A DNA stretch of 64,000 nucleotides, taken from contig CAWHTG010000003.1 in the NCBI GenBank assembly GCA_963832245.1, positions 186,001 to 250,000 on the forward strand. Reading direction: 5' to 3'. This DNA comes from JABDBE01 sp963832245 (GTDB lineage Bacteria > Acidobacteriota > Terriglobia > Terriglobales > Acidobacteriaceae). This document shows positions 16,462 through 24,230 of the stretch, in pieces. A model generated the notes under the pieces. It was not told the origin of the DNA and made no database searches. It was given only the letters and a program-made list of their open reading frames with translations. A program made the position numbers and the translations under genes. Position 1 is the stretch's first letter, and each line of letters starts with the position of its first letter.

Positions 16462-16833
16462 ATGGCTGTGATGATGAGAACTTGGCTCGAGGTTGCCGAC
16501 AACTCCGGCGCCCGCAAATTGCAGGTCATCCTGCCGCTGGGCGGCTCGACCGGACTGCGGGCTGGCTTGGGCGACGTGGTCACCGCCAGCGTGAAAGAAG
16601 CTTCTCCCGACGGGCAGGTGAAGAAGGGAACTGTCGTCAAAGCCGTGATTGTGCGTACGCACAAGGAGTATGGCCGCCGCGACGGCACTTATATTCGCTT
16701 CGATGAGAATGCGGCGGTGCTGATCAACGAACAGGGTGAGCCGGTAGGAACCCGCGTTTTCGGACCGGTGGCCCGCGAACTACGCGAGAAAAAGTTTTTG
16801 AAGATTGTGTCCCTGGCGCCAGAAGTACTGTAG
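16462..16833 (+). CDS. rplN: 50S ribosomal protein L14
   Basis: 123 residues, standard length. The start reads MAVMMRTWLEVADNSGARKL; GQVKKGTVVKAVIVRTHKEY and TRVFGPVARELREKKFLKIV follow. L14 forms the intersubunit bridge B8 with 16S helix 14 and is the docking site for RsfS. The TAG stop lies inside a family-D palindrome that is followed by a T run. Confidence 0.97.
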   Translation: MAVMMRTWLEVADNSGARKLQVILPLGGSTGLRAGLGDVVTASVKEASPDGQVKKGTVVKAVIVRTHKEYGRRDGTYIRFDENAAVLINEQGEPVGTRVFGPVARELREKKFLKIVSLAPEVL

Positions 16834-16859
16834 AGACGCAGCTGGCTACGTCTCTTTTT
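16830..16859 (+). repeat. Repeat family D palindrome with T tract, rplN-rplX spacer
   Basis: AGAGACGCAGCTGGCTACGT followed by CTCTTTTTC. The stem has one mismatch, and the run of T makes it look like a Rho-independent terminator or attenuator inside the operon. Confidence 0.6.
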
Positions 16860-16881
16860 CGACAAGTGGAAGGGTTTGAAA

Positions 16882-17223
16882 ATGAGAACAGTGAGCACGG
16901 AACATAAGCGAGTGGATCTGCGGCGGAACGACACCGTCAAGGTGATCACCGGCCGGGACAAAGGCAAGGAAGGCCGCGTCCTGCGCGTGTTTCCGAACGA
17001 TAACAAGATCCTGGTCGAACACGTCATGCTGGTGAAAAAGCACGTGCGCCCCAACCCGCAGCGCAACGTTAAGGGCGGAATTGCCGAGCAGGAGAGCCGC
17101 ATTGCACTATCCAACGTGCAGTTGGTTTGCGGGACTTGCGGACCGGTACGCATCGGTCATGAAATGCGCGGCGACCGCAAGGTGCGGGTGTGCAAGAAGT
17201 GCGGAACTACGCTGGATAAGTAG
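16882..17223 (+). CDS. rplX: 50S ribosomal protein L24
   Basis: 113 residues from ATG 16882 with AAGGG eight bases upstream; the in-frame TTG at 16876 is unneeded. The KOW motif DTVKVITGRDKGKEGRVLRV is intact. The C-terminal half has CGTC and CKKC pairs (CGTCGPVRIG and VRVCKKCGTT), a zinc-ribbon-like arrangement kept in some L24 proteins. L24 is one of two 50S assembly initiators. A family-B inverted repeat follows the stop. Confidence 0.95.
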   Translation: MRTVSTEHKRVDLRRNDTVKVITGRDKGKEGRVLRVFPNDNKILVEHVMLVKKHVRPNPQRNVKGGIAEQESRIALSNVQLVCGTCGPVRIGHEMRGDRKVRVCKKCGTTLDK

Positions 17224-17330
17224 CTGTCAGCTTTCAGCTATCAGCTTTCAGTACGAAAGCAAGACTTTGAAGAGCTCACGAACTGGACAAGGATTCTTTG
17301 CTGAAGGCTGAGAGCTGACAGCTGAGAGCT
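17222..17330. repeat. Repeat family B inverted pair in rplX-rplE spacer
   Basis: AGCTGTCAGCTTTCAGCTAT and a partner ending GAGAGCTGACAGCTGAGAGC (to 17329) are approximately inverse, with about 50 nt between the arms. Confidence 0.7.
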
Positions 17331-17352
17331 TTTCCGAGAAGGCAACAACGCA

Positions 17353-17979
17353 ATGGCAAAAGACAAAAAAGAAAAAAAGGGTGGGCAGCACGAAGAGCAA
17401 AAAGCTCCGGCAGTCGCGCGGCACAGCGCCAAAGAGACGCCGCGGCTGAAAACGCGCTTCCAGAAGGAAGTCGCGCCCACGCTGATGAAGGAATTCGATC
17501 TGAAAAATCCCATGGCGGTGCCGCATCTGCATAAGATCGTGGTCAACATGGGGGTAGGCGAAGCCACGCAGAATGCCAAGGTGCTTGATCCGGCGGTGAA
17601 TGAGCTTGGCCAGATTACCGGCCAGAAGCCGGTAGTGACGCGGGCCAAGAAGTCCATCGCGGCCTTCAAAGTGCGCGAGGGCCAGGCAATTGGCGCCATG
17701 GTCACGTTGCGAGGCGATCGCATGTATGAATTTTTCGACCGGCTGGTGAATGTAGTTCTGCCTCGTGTACGCGATTTCAAGGGAGTTTCGACGAAGTCCT
17801 TCGATGGCCGCGGAAACTACACGCTCGGGCTGCACGACCAATTGATTTTCCCCGAGATTGACTACGCCAAGGTGGACAAGCAGAAGGGCATGAATGTCAC
17901 GATCGTGACGACGGCCCGCAGCGATGATCAATCACGGGCTCTGCTGCGTCATCTGGGCATGCCCTTCCGGGCGCAGTAA
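17353..17979 (+). CDS. rplE: 50S ribosomal protein L5 with charged N-terminal extension
   Basis: 208 residues; typical L5 has about 179. The conserved part begins near residue 31 (PRLKTRFQKEVAPTLMKEF) and includes PHLHKIVVNMGVGEATQN, ITGQKPVVTRAKKSIAAFK and FPEIDYAKVDKQKGMNV. The first 30 residues are Lys/Glu/Gln-rich and lack any ATG nearer the core, so the extension appears genuine. L5 binds 5S rRNA and the P-site tRNA. GAGAAGG precedes the ATG. Confidence 0.95.
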   Translation: MAKDKKEKKGGQHEEQKAPAVARHSAKETPRLKTRFQKEVAPTLMKEFDLKNPMAVPHLHKIVVNMGVGEATQNAKVLDPAVNELGQITGQKPVVTRAKKSIAAFKVREGQAIGAMVTLRGDRMYEFFDRLVNVVLPRVRDFKGVSTKSFDGRGNYTLGLHDQLIFPEIDYAKVDKQKGMNVTIVTTARSDDQSRALLRHLGMPFRAQ

Positions 17980-18030
17980 CGGTTTTAGAGTTTCAAATGT
18001 TTCAGAGTTCGACGACAAATTAAGGATTCC

Positions 18031-18255
18031 ATGACGACAGCAAAACGAGTTAAGGACAAGAAGATCCAGGCGGAGTTTCAGAAGGCGCGCGACAGCAAAG
18101 AAAAGCGACCCAAGTTTTCCACGCGCCGGCACAACCGCTGCCAGATTTGCGGACGCCCGCGGGCGTATCTGCGCAAGTTCGGTATTTGCCGCCTGTGTTT
18201 CCGGGGACTGGCGTTGCGGGGAGAGATTCCCGGGGTTTCGAAGTCGTCCTGGTAG
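18031..18255 (+). CDS. rpsN: 30S ribosomal protein S14, zinc-binding type
   Basis: 74 residues. The zinc site is complete: CQICG (CxxC) and CRLCFR (CxxC), separated by RPRAYLRKFGI, and the end GEIPGVSKSSW matches the short S14 type Z. It is about 13 residues longer than the usual 61 at the N-terminus. S14 sits in the 30S head. A zinc-free paralogue is not present in the window. Located between rplE and rpsH as usual. Confidence 0.95.
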   Translation: MTTAKRVKDKKIQAEFQKARDSKEKRPKFSTRRHNRCQICGRPRAYLRKFGICRLCFRGLALRGEIPGVSKSSW

Positions 18256-18289
18256 ATGCGCGTAGAAGTTGGGCTCGTTAAGTTGGGAG

Positions 18290-18309
18290 GGCACGACTTT
18301 AGCCGTGCC
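18290..18309. repeat. Repeat family E hairpin in rpsN-rpsH spacer
   Basis: GGCACGACTTTAGCCGTGCC; a related copy lies at 33580-33602. Confidence 0.5.
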
Positions 18310-18430
18310 GCGAAGAGTGCCTAGCGATGTGGGTTTTAGCCCCTGAGGCTAGGCGGAATACGTCGCCGCAGGTTCTTCGGTGCAGAGCAAGAATGGCCGA
18401 AGCAAACGGACGATTGAGGAGAAGGAACGC

Positions 18431-18829
18431 ATGAGGTTGACCGATCCGGTCGCAGATATGTTGACGCGCATTCGCAATGCGATTAGCGCCCGGCACCAGA
18501 AAGTGGATATTCCTGCCTCCAAGCTGAAGCTGGAGATTGCCCGCATCCTGAAAGAAGAGGGCTATATCTCGAATTTCAAGGCGACAGAAGAGGAAGGGCA
18601 CAAGATCCTGCGCGTCTACTTGAAGTACGCCAACAATAATGAAGCGGTGATCTCGCAGGTGAACCGCGTCTCACGGCCGGGTTGTCGCGTCTACGTGCGG
18701 CGTACCGAGATCCCGCGCGTGCTGGGTGGGCTTGGCATCAACATTCTCACCACGCCCCGCGGCGTGATGACGGGACGCCAGGCGCGCAAGCAGGGCGTGG
18801 GCGGCGAATTACTCTGCGAAGTTTGGTAG
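18431..18829 (+). CDS. rpsH: 30S ribosomal protein S8
   Basis: 132 residues, the normal length, from ATG 18431 (MRLTDPVADMLTRIRNAISA) preceded by AGGAGAAGGA; the frame extends upstream to 18380 but would add 17 atypical residues. The conserved C-terminus GLGINILTTPRGVMTGRQAR is present. S8 binds 16S helix 21 and in E. coli represses the spc operon. The stop lies in a family-D double palindrome. Confidence 0.96.
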   Translation: MRLTDPVADMLTRIRNAISARHQKVDIPASKLKLEIARILKEEGYISNFKATEEEGHKILRVYLKYANNNEAVISQVNRVSRPGCRVYVRRTEIPRVLGGLGINILTTPRGVMTGRQARKQGVGGELLCEVW

Positions 18830-18875
18830 AGACGCAGCTTGCTGCGTCTCGAAACGTTGCAAGCAACGTTTCTAC
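18826..18875. repeat. Repeat family D double palindrome after rpsH
   Basis: GAGACGCAGC-TT-GCTGCGTCTC (18829-18850) and GAAACGTTGC-AA-GCAACGTTTC (18851-18872) are two adjacent perfect 10-bp stems, bounded by GTAGA and TCTAC. Confidence 0.8.
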
Positions 18876-18881
18876 AGCGAA

Positions 18882-18894
18882 GGCTGAGAGCTGA
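18882..18894. repeat. Repeat family B fragment ending at the rplF start
   Basis: GGCTGAGAGCTGA ends three bases (TCT) before the rplF ATG, the same geometry as at rplB and rpsS. Confidence 0.65.
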
Positions 18895-18897
18895 TCT

Positions 18898-19437
18898 ATG
18901 TCACGAATTGGAAAAAAACCGATCCCGCTCCCCAAGGGAGTCACGGTGAAAATTGAAGGCAACACGGTTGCCGTGCAGGGTCCGAAGGGTAAACTGGACA
19001 CGCGTCTCCCTGCGGGCATTAAAGTACAGCAGCAAGACGGACATCTGGTGGCGATACGCGAAAACGATTCGCAAGCCGCCGTGCATGGCTTGGCGCGCGC
19101 CCTGGTCAACAACGCTGTCGAAGGCGTCACCAAGGGATGGACTCGAGACTTGGAAATCGTCGGCATCGGCTACCGTGCCGAAATGAAGGGCAAGAACACG
19201 GTGGTGTTCAGTCTCGGCTATTCTCACTTGATCGAGTATCCTCTGCCCGTCGGCATTGAAGCGACCGTCGATCCCAAACAGACCAAGCTGAGCGTCACCG
19301 GGATTGATCGTCAGAAGGTTGGACAGGTCGCCGCGGAAATGCGCAGCCTGCGTCCCCCCGACCCGTATAAGAATAAGGGTGTGCGTTATGCGGGCGAGCG
19401 TTTGAAGAAGAAAGTGGGCAAGACCGGAGCGAAGTAG
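18898..19437 (+). CDS. rplF: 50S ribosomal protein L6
   Basis: 179 residues, standard. The start reads MSRIGKKPIPLPKGVTVKI, with a second family repeat at GIGYRAEMKGKNTVVFSLGY. The C-terminal LRPPDPYKNKGVRYAGERLK binds the sarcin-ricin loop region. GAGAG in the repeat seven bases upstream is the only ribosome-binding-site-like sequence. A family-A inverted repeat of about 110 bp follows. Confidence 0.97.
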   Translation: MSRIGKKPIPLPKGVTVKIEGNTVAVQGPKGKLDTRLPAGIKVQQQDGHLVAIRENDSQAAVHGLARALVNNAVEGVTKGWTRDLEIVGIGYRAEMKGKNTVVFSLGYSHLIEYPLPVGIEATVDPKQTKLSVTGIDRQKVGQVAAEMRSLRPPDPYKNKGVRYAGERLKKKVGKTGAK

Positions 19438-19441
19438 ACCG

Positions 19442-19553
19442 GTCGTTGGTCGTTGGCCATTTGTCGTTGGCCAACGCAAACCACGACCGGCGGTGGAAAG
19501 TCTGACTTGGTCTTTGGTTTTGGCCAACGACCTACGAGGAACGACCAAGGACC
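19442..19553. repeat. Repeat family A inverted pair in rplF-rplR spacer
   Basis: Left arm GTCGTTGGTCGTTGGCCATT and an approximately inverse right arm ending in AACGACCAAGGACC. The right end supplies AAGGA (19547-19551), eight bases before the rplR ATG. Confidence 0.7.
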
Positions 19554-19559
19554 TTTTTT

Positions 19560-19925
19560 ATGCTTACACGGACATCGAAAAACATAAACCGGCGGCACGT
19601 GCACGAGCGCATTCGCAAGAAGATCCTCGGAACATCGGAGCGGCCGAGGCTGAACGTCTATCGTTCGCTGAACCACATCTACGTGCAACTGATCGACGAT
19701 ATGCAAGGCAACACCGTAGTCTTCGCTCATTCCGCCGAGGGCAAAAAGGGCGAGCGCCGCACCGGCGGAAACGTGGCCTCAGCCAAGGAAGTCGGCAAGC
19801 TGATTGCAGAGCGGGCCAAGGCCAAGGGCATCAACAAGGTCGTATTCGATCGCGGTGGCTATATCTACCACGGACGAGTGAAGGCGCTCGCCGACGCGGC
19901 CCGCGAAGCCGGATTGCAGTTCTAG
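19560..19925 (+). CDS. rplR: 50S ribosomal protein L18
   Basis: 121 residues, normal. It contains HVHERIRKKILGTSERPRLN, VYRSLNHIYVQLIDD and the C-terminal FDRGGYIYHGRVKALADAAR. L18 brings 5S rRNA to the 50S together with L5. Its Shine-Dalgarno AAGGA belongs to the repeat upstream. A family-C hairpin separates it from rpsE. Confidence 0.96.
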   Translation: MLTRTSKNINRRHVHERIRKKILGTSERPRLNVYRSLNHIYVQLIDDMQGNTVVFAHSAEGKKGERRTGGNVASAKEVGKLIAERAKAKGINKVVFDRGGYIYHGRVKALADAAREAGLQF

Positions 19926-19940
19926 ATTTTGTGAGATGAG

Positions 19941-19969
19941 TGTGTGGAACCGGGTTTTAACCCGGTTGG
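19941..19969. repeat. Repeat family C hairpin in rplR-rpsE spacer
   Basis: AACCGGGTT-TT-AACCCGGTT (19948-19967), preceded by GTGTGG as in the other copies. Confidence 0.75.
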
Positions 19970-20006
19970 CCGAGCAAGCTCGACGGAGAGAAACGAGAAT
20001 CAAAGA

Positions 20007-20516
20007 ATGCCAACAGTCATTAAGAAGCTTGATGCGGGTTCCTACCAACTGAAAGACCAGGTAGTGGCAATTAACCGGGTCACCAAGGTGGTCAAGGGTG
20101 GAAAGAATCTTTCTTTCGCCGCTTTGGTCGTGGTGGGAGATCCCAGTTCCGCCGTCGTCGGATATGGCTCTGGGAAAGCAAAAGAAGTGCCCCAAGCCAT
20201 TCGCAAGGGAATCGAGTCGGCGAAGAAAAATCTGATGCGGATCAACCTCACGCAAACCAGTATTCCGCACCTCGTGCTGGGCCGCTACGGATCAGGCAGA
20301 GTACTCTTGAAGCCGGCTCCCGAAGGCACGGGTGTAATCGCCGGTGGCGCGGTGCGTGCGGTAATGACCTCGGCAGGGATTCAGAATGTGCTGACCAAGT
20401 CGATTGGGACAACTAATCCGCACAACGTTATCAAGGCCACATTTGATGCGCTCAAGAAATTGAAGAACCGGTCTGATGTAGCCGCCCTGCGCGGCAAAAC
20501 TGCGGAAGAGTTGTAG
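20007..20516 (+). CDS. rpsE: 30S ribosomal protein S5
   Basis: 169 residues from ATG 20007; a GTG at 19944 in frame lies inside the repeat and would add 21 irrelevant residues. The double-stranded-RNA-binding motif includes VVKGGKNLSFAALVVVGD and GYGSGKAKEVPQAIRKGIE. The C-terminal domain has GVIAGGAVRAVMTSAGIQNV and TNPHNVIKATFDALKKL. S5 maintains decoding accuracy and, with S3 and S4, the mRNA entry channel. Confidence 0.96.
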   Translation: MPTVIKKLDAGSYQLKDQVVAINRVTKVVKGGKNLSFAALVVVGDPSSAVVGYGSGKAKEVPQAIRKGIESAKKNLMRINLTQTSIPHLVLGRYGSGRVLLKPAPEGTGVIAGGAVRAVMTSAGIQNVLTKSIGTTNPHNVIKATFDALKKLKNRSDVAALRGKTAEEL

Positions 20517-20532
20517 TAAAACGGAGTCTGGA

Positions 20533-20736
20533 ATGATGGCAAAGAAATCGAATGCGGGCGGCGGCAAGCTCCACTTGAAGTGGGTGCGGTCCGCGATTTG
20601 CACCCCGGTAAAACATAAGCTGGTAGTCAAAGGGCTGGGTTTCACGCGGCTGAACCAGGTGATCGAGCGTCCGGACAACCCCGCGATTCGCGGCATGGTC
20701 GCGAAAGTTCCTCATCTGGTGGAAATCGTGCCGTAA
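20533..20736 (+). CDS. rpmD: 50S ribosomal protein L30
   Basis: 67 residues. KLHLKWVRSAICTPVKHKLV and GLGFTRLNQVIERPDNPAIR match the compact L30 fold; the end MVAKVPHLVEIV is typical. The start could be either of two consecutive ATGs (20533 or 20536). L30 is often missing from bacteria with reduced genomes; here it keeps the standard rpsE-rpmD-rplO position. A family-C hairpin follows. Confidence 0.94.
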   Translation: MMAKKSNAGGGKLHLKWVRSAICTPVKHKLVVKGLGFTRLNQVIERPDNPAIRGMVAKVPHLVEIVP

Positions 20737-20739
20737 GAC

Positions 20740-20767
20740 GTGTGGGACCGGGTTTTAACCCGGTCAG
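20740..20767. repeat. Repeat family C hairpin in rpmD-rplO spacer
   Basis: GACCGGGTT-TT-AACCCGGTC (20746-20765) after TGTGG. Confidence 0.75.
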
Positions 20768-20786
20768 GGCCGCTTAGCGAGTAATT

Positions 20787-21224
20787 ATGAATCTCTCAAA
20801 CGTTCGAGCACCGAAGAAAGCCAACGAGAACAAGAAACGCGTCGGCCGCGGCATGGGTTCCGGGATGGGCAAGACTTCCACCCGCGGACACAAAGGCCAG
20901 CGTTCGCGTAGCGGCTCGCGCATGATGCGTGGCTTTGAAGGCGGCCAGATGCCGCTCCATCGCCGCATGCCTAAGCGAGGCTTCACCAACATATTCCGCA
21001 AAGAATTCAACATCGTAAATCTGGAAAAGCTGGCCGCGCTCGGTGAGACTACCATCACTCCTGAAGTGCTGCGCAAGGCTGGCGTTATCAGCACCAAACA
21101 CCCGGTGAAGATCCTAGGCGACGGGGAGATTTCAATTGCACTGACCGTACATGCGCACAAATTTTCCAAGTCGGCCCAGGAAAAAATCACCAAAGCTGGC
21201 GGCAAGTTCGAGGTCTTGCAGTAA
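20787..21224 (+). CDS. rplO: 50S ribosomal protein L15
   Basis: 145 residues. The N-terminal RNA-binding arm RVGRGMGSGMGKTSTRGHKG and GFEGGQMPLHRRMPKRGF are diagnostic. The C-terminal domain ends SAQEKITKAGGKFEVLQ. L15 is a late 50S assembly protein at the base of the central protuberance. The TAA overlaps the secY ATG by one base (TAATG), tying SecY synthesis to the operon. Confidence 0.97.
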   Translation: MNLSNVRAPKKANENKKRVGRGMGSGMGKTSTRGHKGQRSRSGSRMMRGFEGGQMPLHRRMPKRGFTNIFRKEFNIVNLEKLAALGETTITPEVLRKAGVISTKHPVKILGDGEISIALTVHAHKFSKSAQEKITKAGGKFEVLQ

Positions 21225-22612
21225 TGCTCGAGAAATTAGCTAACGTATTTCGCATCCCCGACCTGCGCAAGCGAATTCTTTTCACCCTCGGGTTGCTGGC
21301 GGTCTACCGCCTCGGCGGGCACATTCCCACGCCTGGAGTGAATGCTGACAAACTGCAGCAATTTTTCGAACAGAACCGCGGCAGCTTCCTGGGTTTTGTC
21401 GATCTGTTCTCCGGCGGCCAACTCCGTCGCCTGACCATCTTCGCCCTCGGAATCATGCCGTACATCACGGCATCGATCATCCTGCAACTTTTGACTGTGG
21501 TTTACGAGCCGCTGGCAAAGTTGCAGAAGGAAGGCGAGCTGGGACGCAAGAAAATCACCCAGTGGACGCGCTATCTAACGGTTATTTTGAGTTCGGTTCA
21601 ATCGCTCGGTATCGCGATTAGTCTGGAAAAATCCGGCGACTTCGTAGTTAATCCTGGCATCCCCTTCATCTTGATGACTATGCTCACCCTGACCACGGGC
21701 AGCGCATTCATCATGTGGTTGGGCGAGCAGATTACGGAACGCGGCGTCGGCAACGGCATGTCGCTCCTGATCTTCGCCGGCATCGTTGTGGGCCTGCCGC
21801 GAGGCGTCGCCGACCTGATTGACAAAGTCCGCACCGATGCTTGGGGAGCCTTCACCGCGCCCGCCATGATTCTGCTTGTGGGCATCATGATTCTGGTGGT
21901 CGCGTTCATCGTCTACGTGGAGCGCAGCGAACGCCGCATCCCGGTGCAATATGCGAAGCGCGTAGTCGGACGCAAAGTCATGGGAGGCCAATCCACTCAT
22001 CTGCCGTTGCGCGTGAACGCCGGCGGTGTGATGCCGGTGATTTTTGCCTCGTCGATTCTCACCATGCCGCAGACCATGGGATACGGCTTACGCAACAACC
22101 GGTATTTTGGCGACCTGATTCACTGGCTGGGATGGGGCGAGCCGCTCTACACATTTCTCTACGCCGTAGGCATTATTTTCTTCGCGTACTTCTATGTGTC
22201 GATTGTCTTCAACCCCAACGAGGTTGCCGACAACATGCGCAAGTATGGCGGATTTATTCCCGGCATCCGGCCCGGCAAGCGTACCGCGGATCACATCAAC
22301 GAAATTCTGACTCGGATCACTCTAGTAGGCGCCTTGTACCTGATCATAATCTCCTTCATTCCGGAATGGATGATTACGGGAATCCATCTCAACCATCTGT
22401 ACGGACCGATTGGAGCATTTTTCGAGCGCCTGCCCACCTGGATGACAAACGGTCTGGGAGTAACATTTTACTTCGGAGGCACATCGCTGCTGATCGTAGT
22501 GGGCGTGGCGATGGACACCGTGACTCAGATTGAAGCGCAGCTGATCATGCGGCATTACGACGGATTCACCCCACGCAGCGGACGCATTCGCGGCCGCCGC
22601 AGTTGGACATAA
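21224..22612 (+). CDS. secY: Preprotein translocase subunit SecY
   Basis: 462 residues forming ten transmembrane helices. Signatures: RLGGHIPTPGVN in the first cytoplasmic/periplasmic segment, FALGIMPYITASIILQLLTV (TM2, plug region), GNGMSLLIFAGIV and RVNAGGVMPVIFASSILTMP (TM7). The C-terminal cytoplasmic loop GGFIPGIRPGKRTADHINEI contacts SecA and the ribosome. SecY forms the inner-membrane protein-conducting channel with SecE and SecG. Overlaps rplO; adk follows. Confidence 0.97.
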   Translation: MLEKLANVFRIPDLRKRILFTLGLLAVYRLGGHIPTPGVNADKLQQFFEQNRGSFLGFVDLFSGGQLRRLTIFALGIMPYITASIILQLLTVVYEPLAKLQKEGELGRKKITQWTRYLTVILSSVQSLGIAISLEKSGDFVVNPGIPFILMTMLTLTTGSAFIMWLGEQITERGVGNGMSLLIFAGIVVGLPRGVADLIDKVRTDAWGAFTAPAMILLVGIMILVVAFIVYVERSERRIPVQYAKRVVGRKVMGGQSTHLPLRVNAGGVMPVIFASSILTMPQTMGYGLRNNRYFGDLIHWLGWGEPLYTFLYAVGIIFFAYFYVSIVFNPNEVADNMRKYGGFIPGIRPGKRTADHINEILTRITLVGALYLIIISFIPEWMITGIHLNHLYGPIGAFFERLPTWMTNGLGVTFYFGGTSLLIVVGVAMDTVTQIEAQLIMRHYDGFTPRSGRIRGRRSWT

Positions 22613-22706
22613 TAAAAGTTTGAGGTTGCCGTACCGCCCGGTCGGCGGGTGGTCAGAGAGCTGACCGCGTGAGCCTGTGAGCAGGGAACGTAGTCGAGTC
22701 AGTTCG

Positions 22707-23411
22707 ATGGAGACCTCGCAAAACATCGGGCCAGTTGTGTTGCTTGGGCCACCGGGTGCTGGCAAAGGCACACAGGCCAAGCGAATTGCCGAACACTATG
22801 GTATTCCGCAGATATCGACTGGAGACATTCTGCGGGACAACATAAAGCGCGGCACCGAGTTGGGTGAGCAAGCCAAGGCGGTTATGGCTCGAGGCGAACT
22901 GGTTTCGGACGATCTGGTTTGCGAAATGGTGGCTTCGCGGCTCCGGGACACCGATTGCGAGCCCGGTTTCATCCTTGACGGGTTTCCGCGTACGGCCAGA
23001 CAAGCGGGCTGGCTGGATGCTTTTTTTGAAAGCAAGGTCTTTGACAACTCGAACGGCGGCAAGTGCCTGCCGATTGTGGTCCGCATCGACGTAGACTATA
23101 ATCAATTGGTAAAGCGGCTCACTGGACGCAGGACTTGTCTCGCCAACGGACACATCTATAACGTCTATTTCCAGCCACCTCGCGTCCCGGACGTTTGCGA
23201 TGTCGACGGTTCCAAGCTGATAATCCGCAGCGACGATCGTGAGGAAGTGATCCGGGAACGTCTGAAGGCGTACGACCTGCAGACCAAGCCCGTGGCGGAA
23301 TACTATGAGCACAAAGGTCGTCTGGTGGCGGTCAATGGCGACTTGCCGGTGGGCGAGGTTACCGGGCAGATTTTCTGGGTGATCGAGCATCGCGATGGCA
23401 ATTGTTTGTAA
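22707..23411 (+). CDS. adk: Adenylate kinase
   Basis: 234 residues from ATG 22707; a GTG at 22677 in frame is possible but not supported. The P-loop is GPPGAGKGTQAKRIAEHYG, the NMP-binding block STGDILRD and GFILDGFPRTARQA. The LID domain GRRTCLANGHIYNVYFQPPR with VCDVDGS resembles the long, zinc-type LID, but the second cysteine of the first CxxC is replaced by Asn, leaving Cys, Cys and Asp. It interconverts AMP, ADP and ATP. The last 17 bases overlap map. Confidence 0.95.
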   Translation: METSQNIGPVVLLGPPGAGKGTQAKRIAEHYGIPQISTGDILRDNIKRGTELGEQAKAVMARGELVSDDLVCEMVASRLRDTDCEPGFILDGFPRTARQAGWLDAFFESKVFDNSNGGKCLPIVVRIDVDYNQLVKRLTGRRTCLANGHIYNVYFQPPRVPDVCDVDGSKLIIRSDDREEVIRERLKAYDLQTKPVAEYYEHKGRLVAVNGDLPVGEVTGQIFWVIEHRDGNCL

Positions 23412-24147
23412 ATCGACAGCCGAAATCGAGCGCATGCGAAGCAGCGGCCGCATCGTTCGCGAAGTGCTCGATCACGTTCGCGCTATGGTAGCTCCCGGCA
23501 CAACGACGATGGATCTGGAGCGTGCCGCCGAGAAAAAGATCAATGACCTGGGTGCGAAGCCCGCGTTTAAAGGCTATTACGATTATCCTTGCGTGCTCTG
23601 CACCTCGGTGAACGAAGAGATCGTGCACGGCATCCCGTCGGAAAAACGGGTGCTAAAAGCGGGAGACATAGTTTCCATCGATTGCGGTGTGGTGCTGGAT
23701 GGATACTACGGCGACGCCGCGATTACGGTTCCGGTAGACGATTCGGTCAGCCGGGAAGTCCGCAAGTTGCTCGAGGTCACCGAAGCCTCGTTGTATAAAG
23801 GCATCGAGCAGGTGCGAGTCGGGAACGCGGTCGGCGACGTGGGTGCGGCGGTGCAGGAATTTGTCGAAGCCAACGGCTTCAGTGTAGTGCGCGAGTTCGT
23901 AGGACACGGCATCGGGACCAAGCTGCACGAAGAACCGCAAGTCCCAAATTTCGGAGCCCGCGGACACGGCGCTCGCTTGCGAGAAGGCATGGTGCTAGCA
24001 ATCGAACCCATGGTAAATTTCGGCAAGCCCGGCGCCCGCGTGTTAGACGACAAGTGGACAGCAGTAACCGCCGACGGCAGCTGCAGCGCTCACTTCGAAC
24101 ACTGTGTGGCCGTGACAAAAGAAGGCCCGATGATTTTGACGCAATAG
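23395..24147 (+). CDS. map: Methionine aminopeptidase, type I
   Basis: 250 residues, class Ia without an N-terminal zinc-finger extension. Metal ligands appear in the usual order: two Asp in VSIDCGVVLDGYYGDAAIT, His in EFVGHGIGTKLHEEP, Glu in MVLAIEPMV and Glu in AHFEHCVAVT; the catalytic His is in NEEIVHGIPS. It removes the initiator Met from nascent chains. The 17-bp overlap with adk implies coupled expression in the standard secY-adk-map-infA order. Confidence 0.97.
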   Translation: MAIVCKSTAEIERMRSSGRIVREVLDHVRAMVAPGTTTMDLERAAEKKINDLGAKPAFKGYYDYPCVLCTSVNEEIVHGIPSEKRVLKAGDIVSIDCGVVLDGYYGDAAITVPVDDSVSREVRKLLEVTEASLYKGIEQVRVGNAVGDVGAAVQEFVEANGFSVVREFVGHGIGTKLHEEPQVPNFGARGHGARLREGMVLAIEPMVNFGKPGARVLDDKWTAVTADGSCSAHFEHCVAVTKEGPMILTQ

Positions 24148-24215
24148 AAGCTCTTAGCTGTTAGCTCTTGGCTTTTAGCTAAAGGCCAAGAGGCCAAGAG
24201 CTAATAGCTAAAAGC
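24148..24215. repeat. Repeat family B inverted pair in map-infA spacer
   Basis: AGCTCTTGGCTTTTAGCT and its near-inverse CCAAGAGCTAATAGCTAAAA are adjacent, forming a stable stem just before the infA Shine-Dalgarno (AAGGAG). Confidence 0.75.
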
Positions 24216-24230
24216 CTGTTTAAGGAGTCG

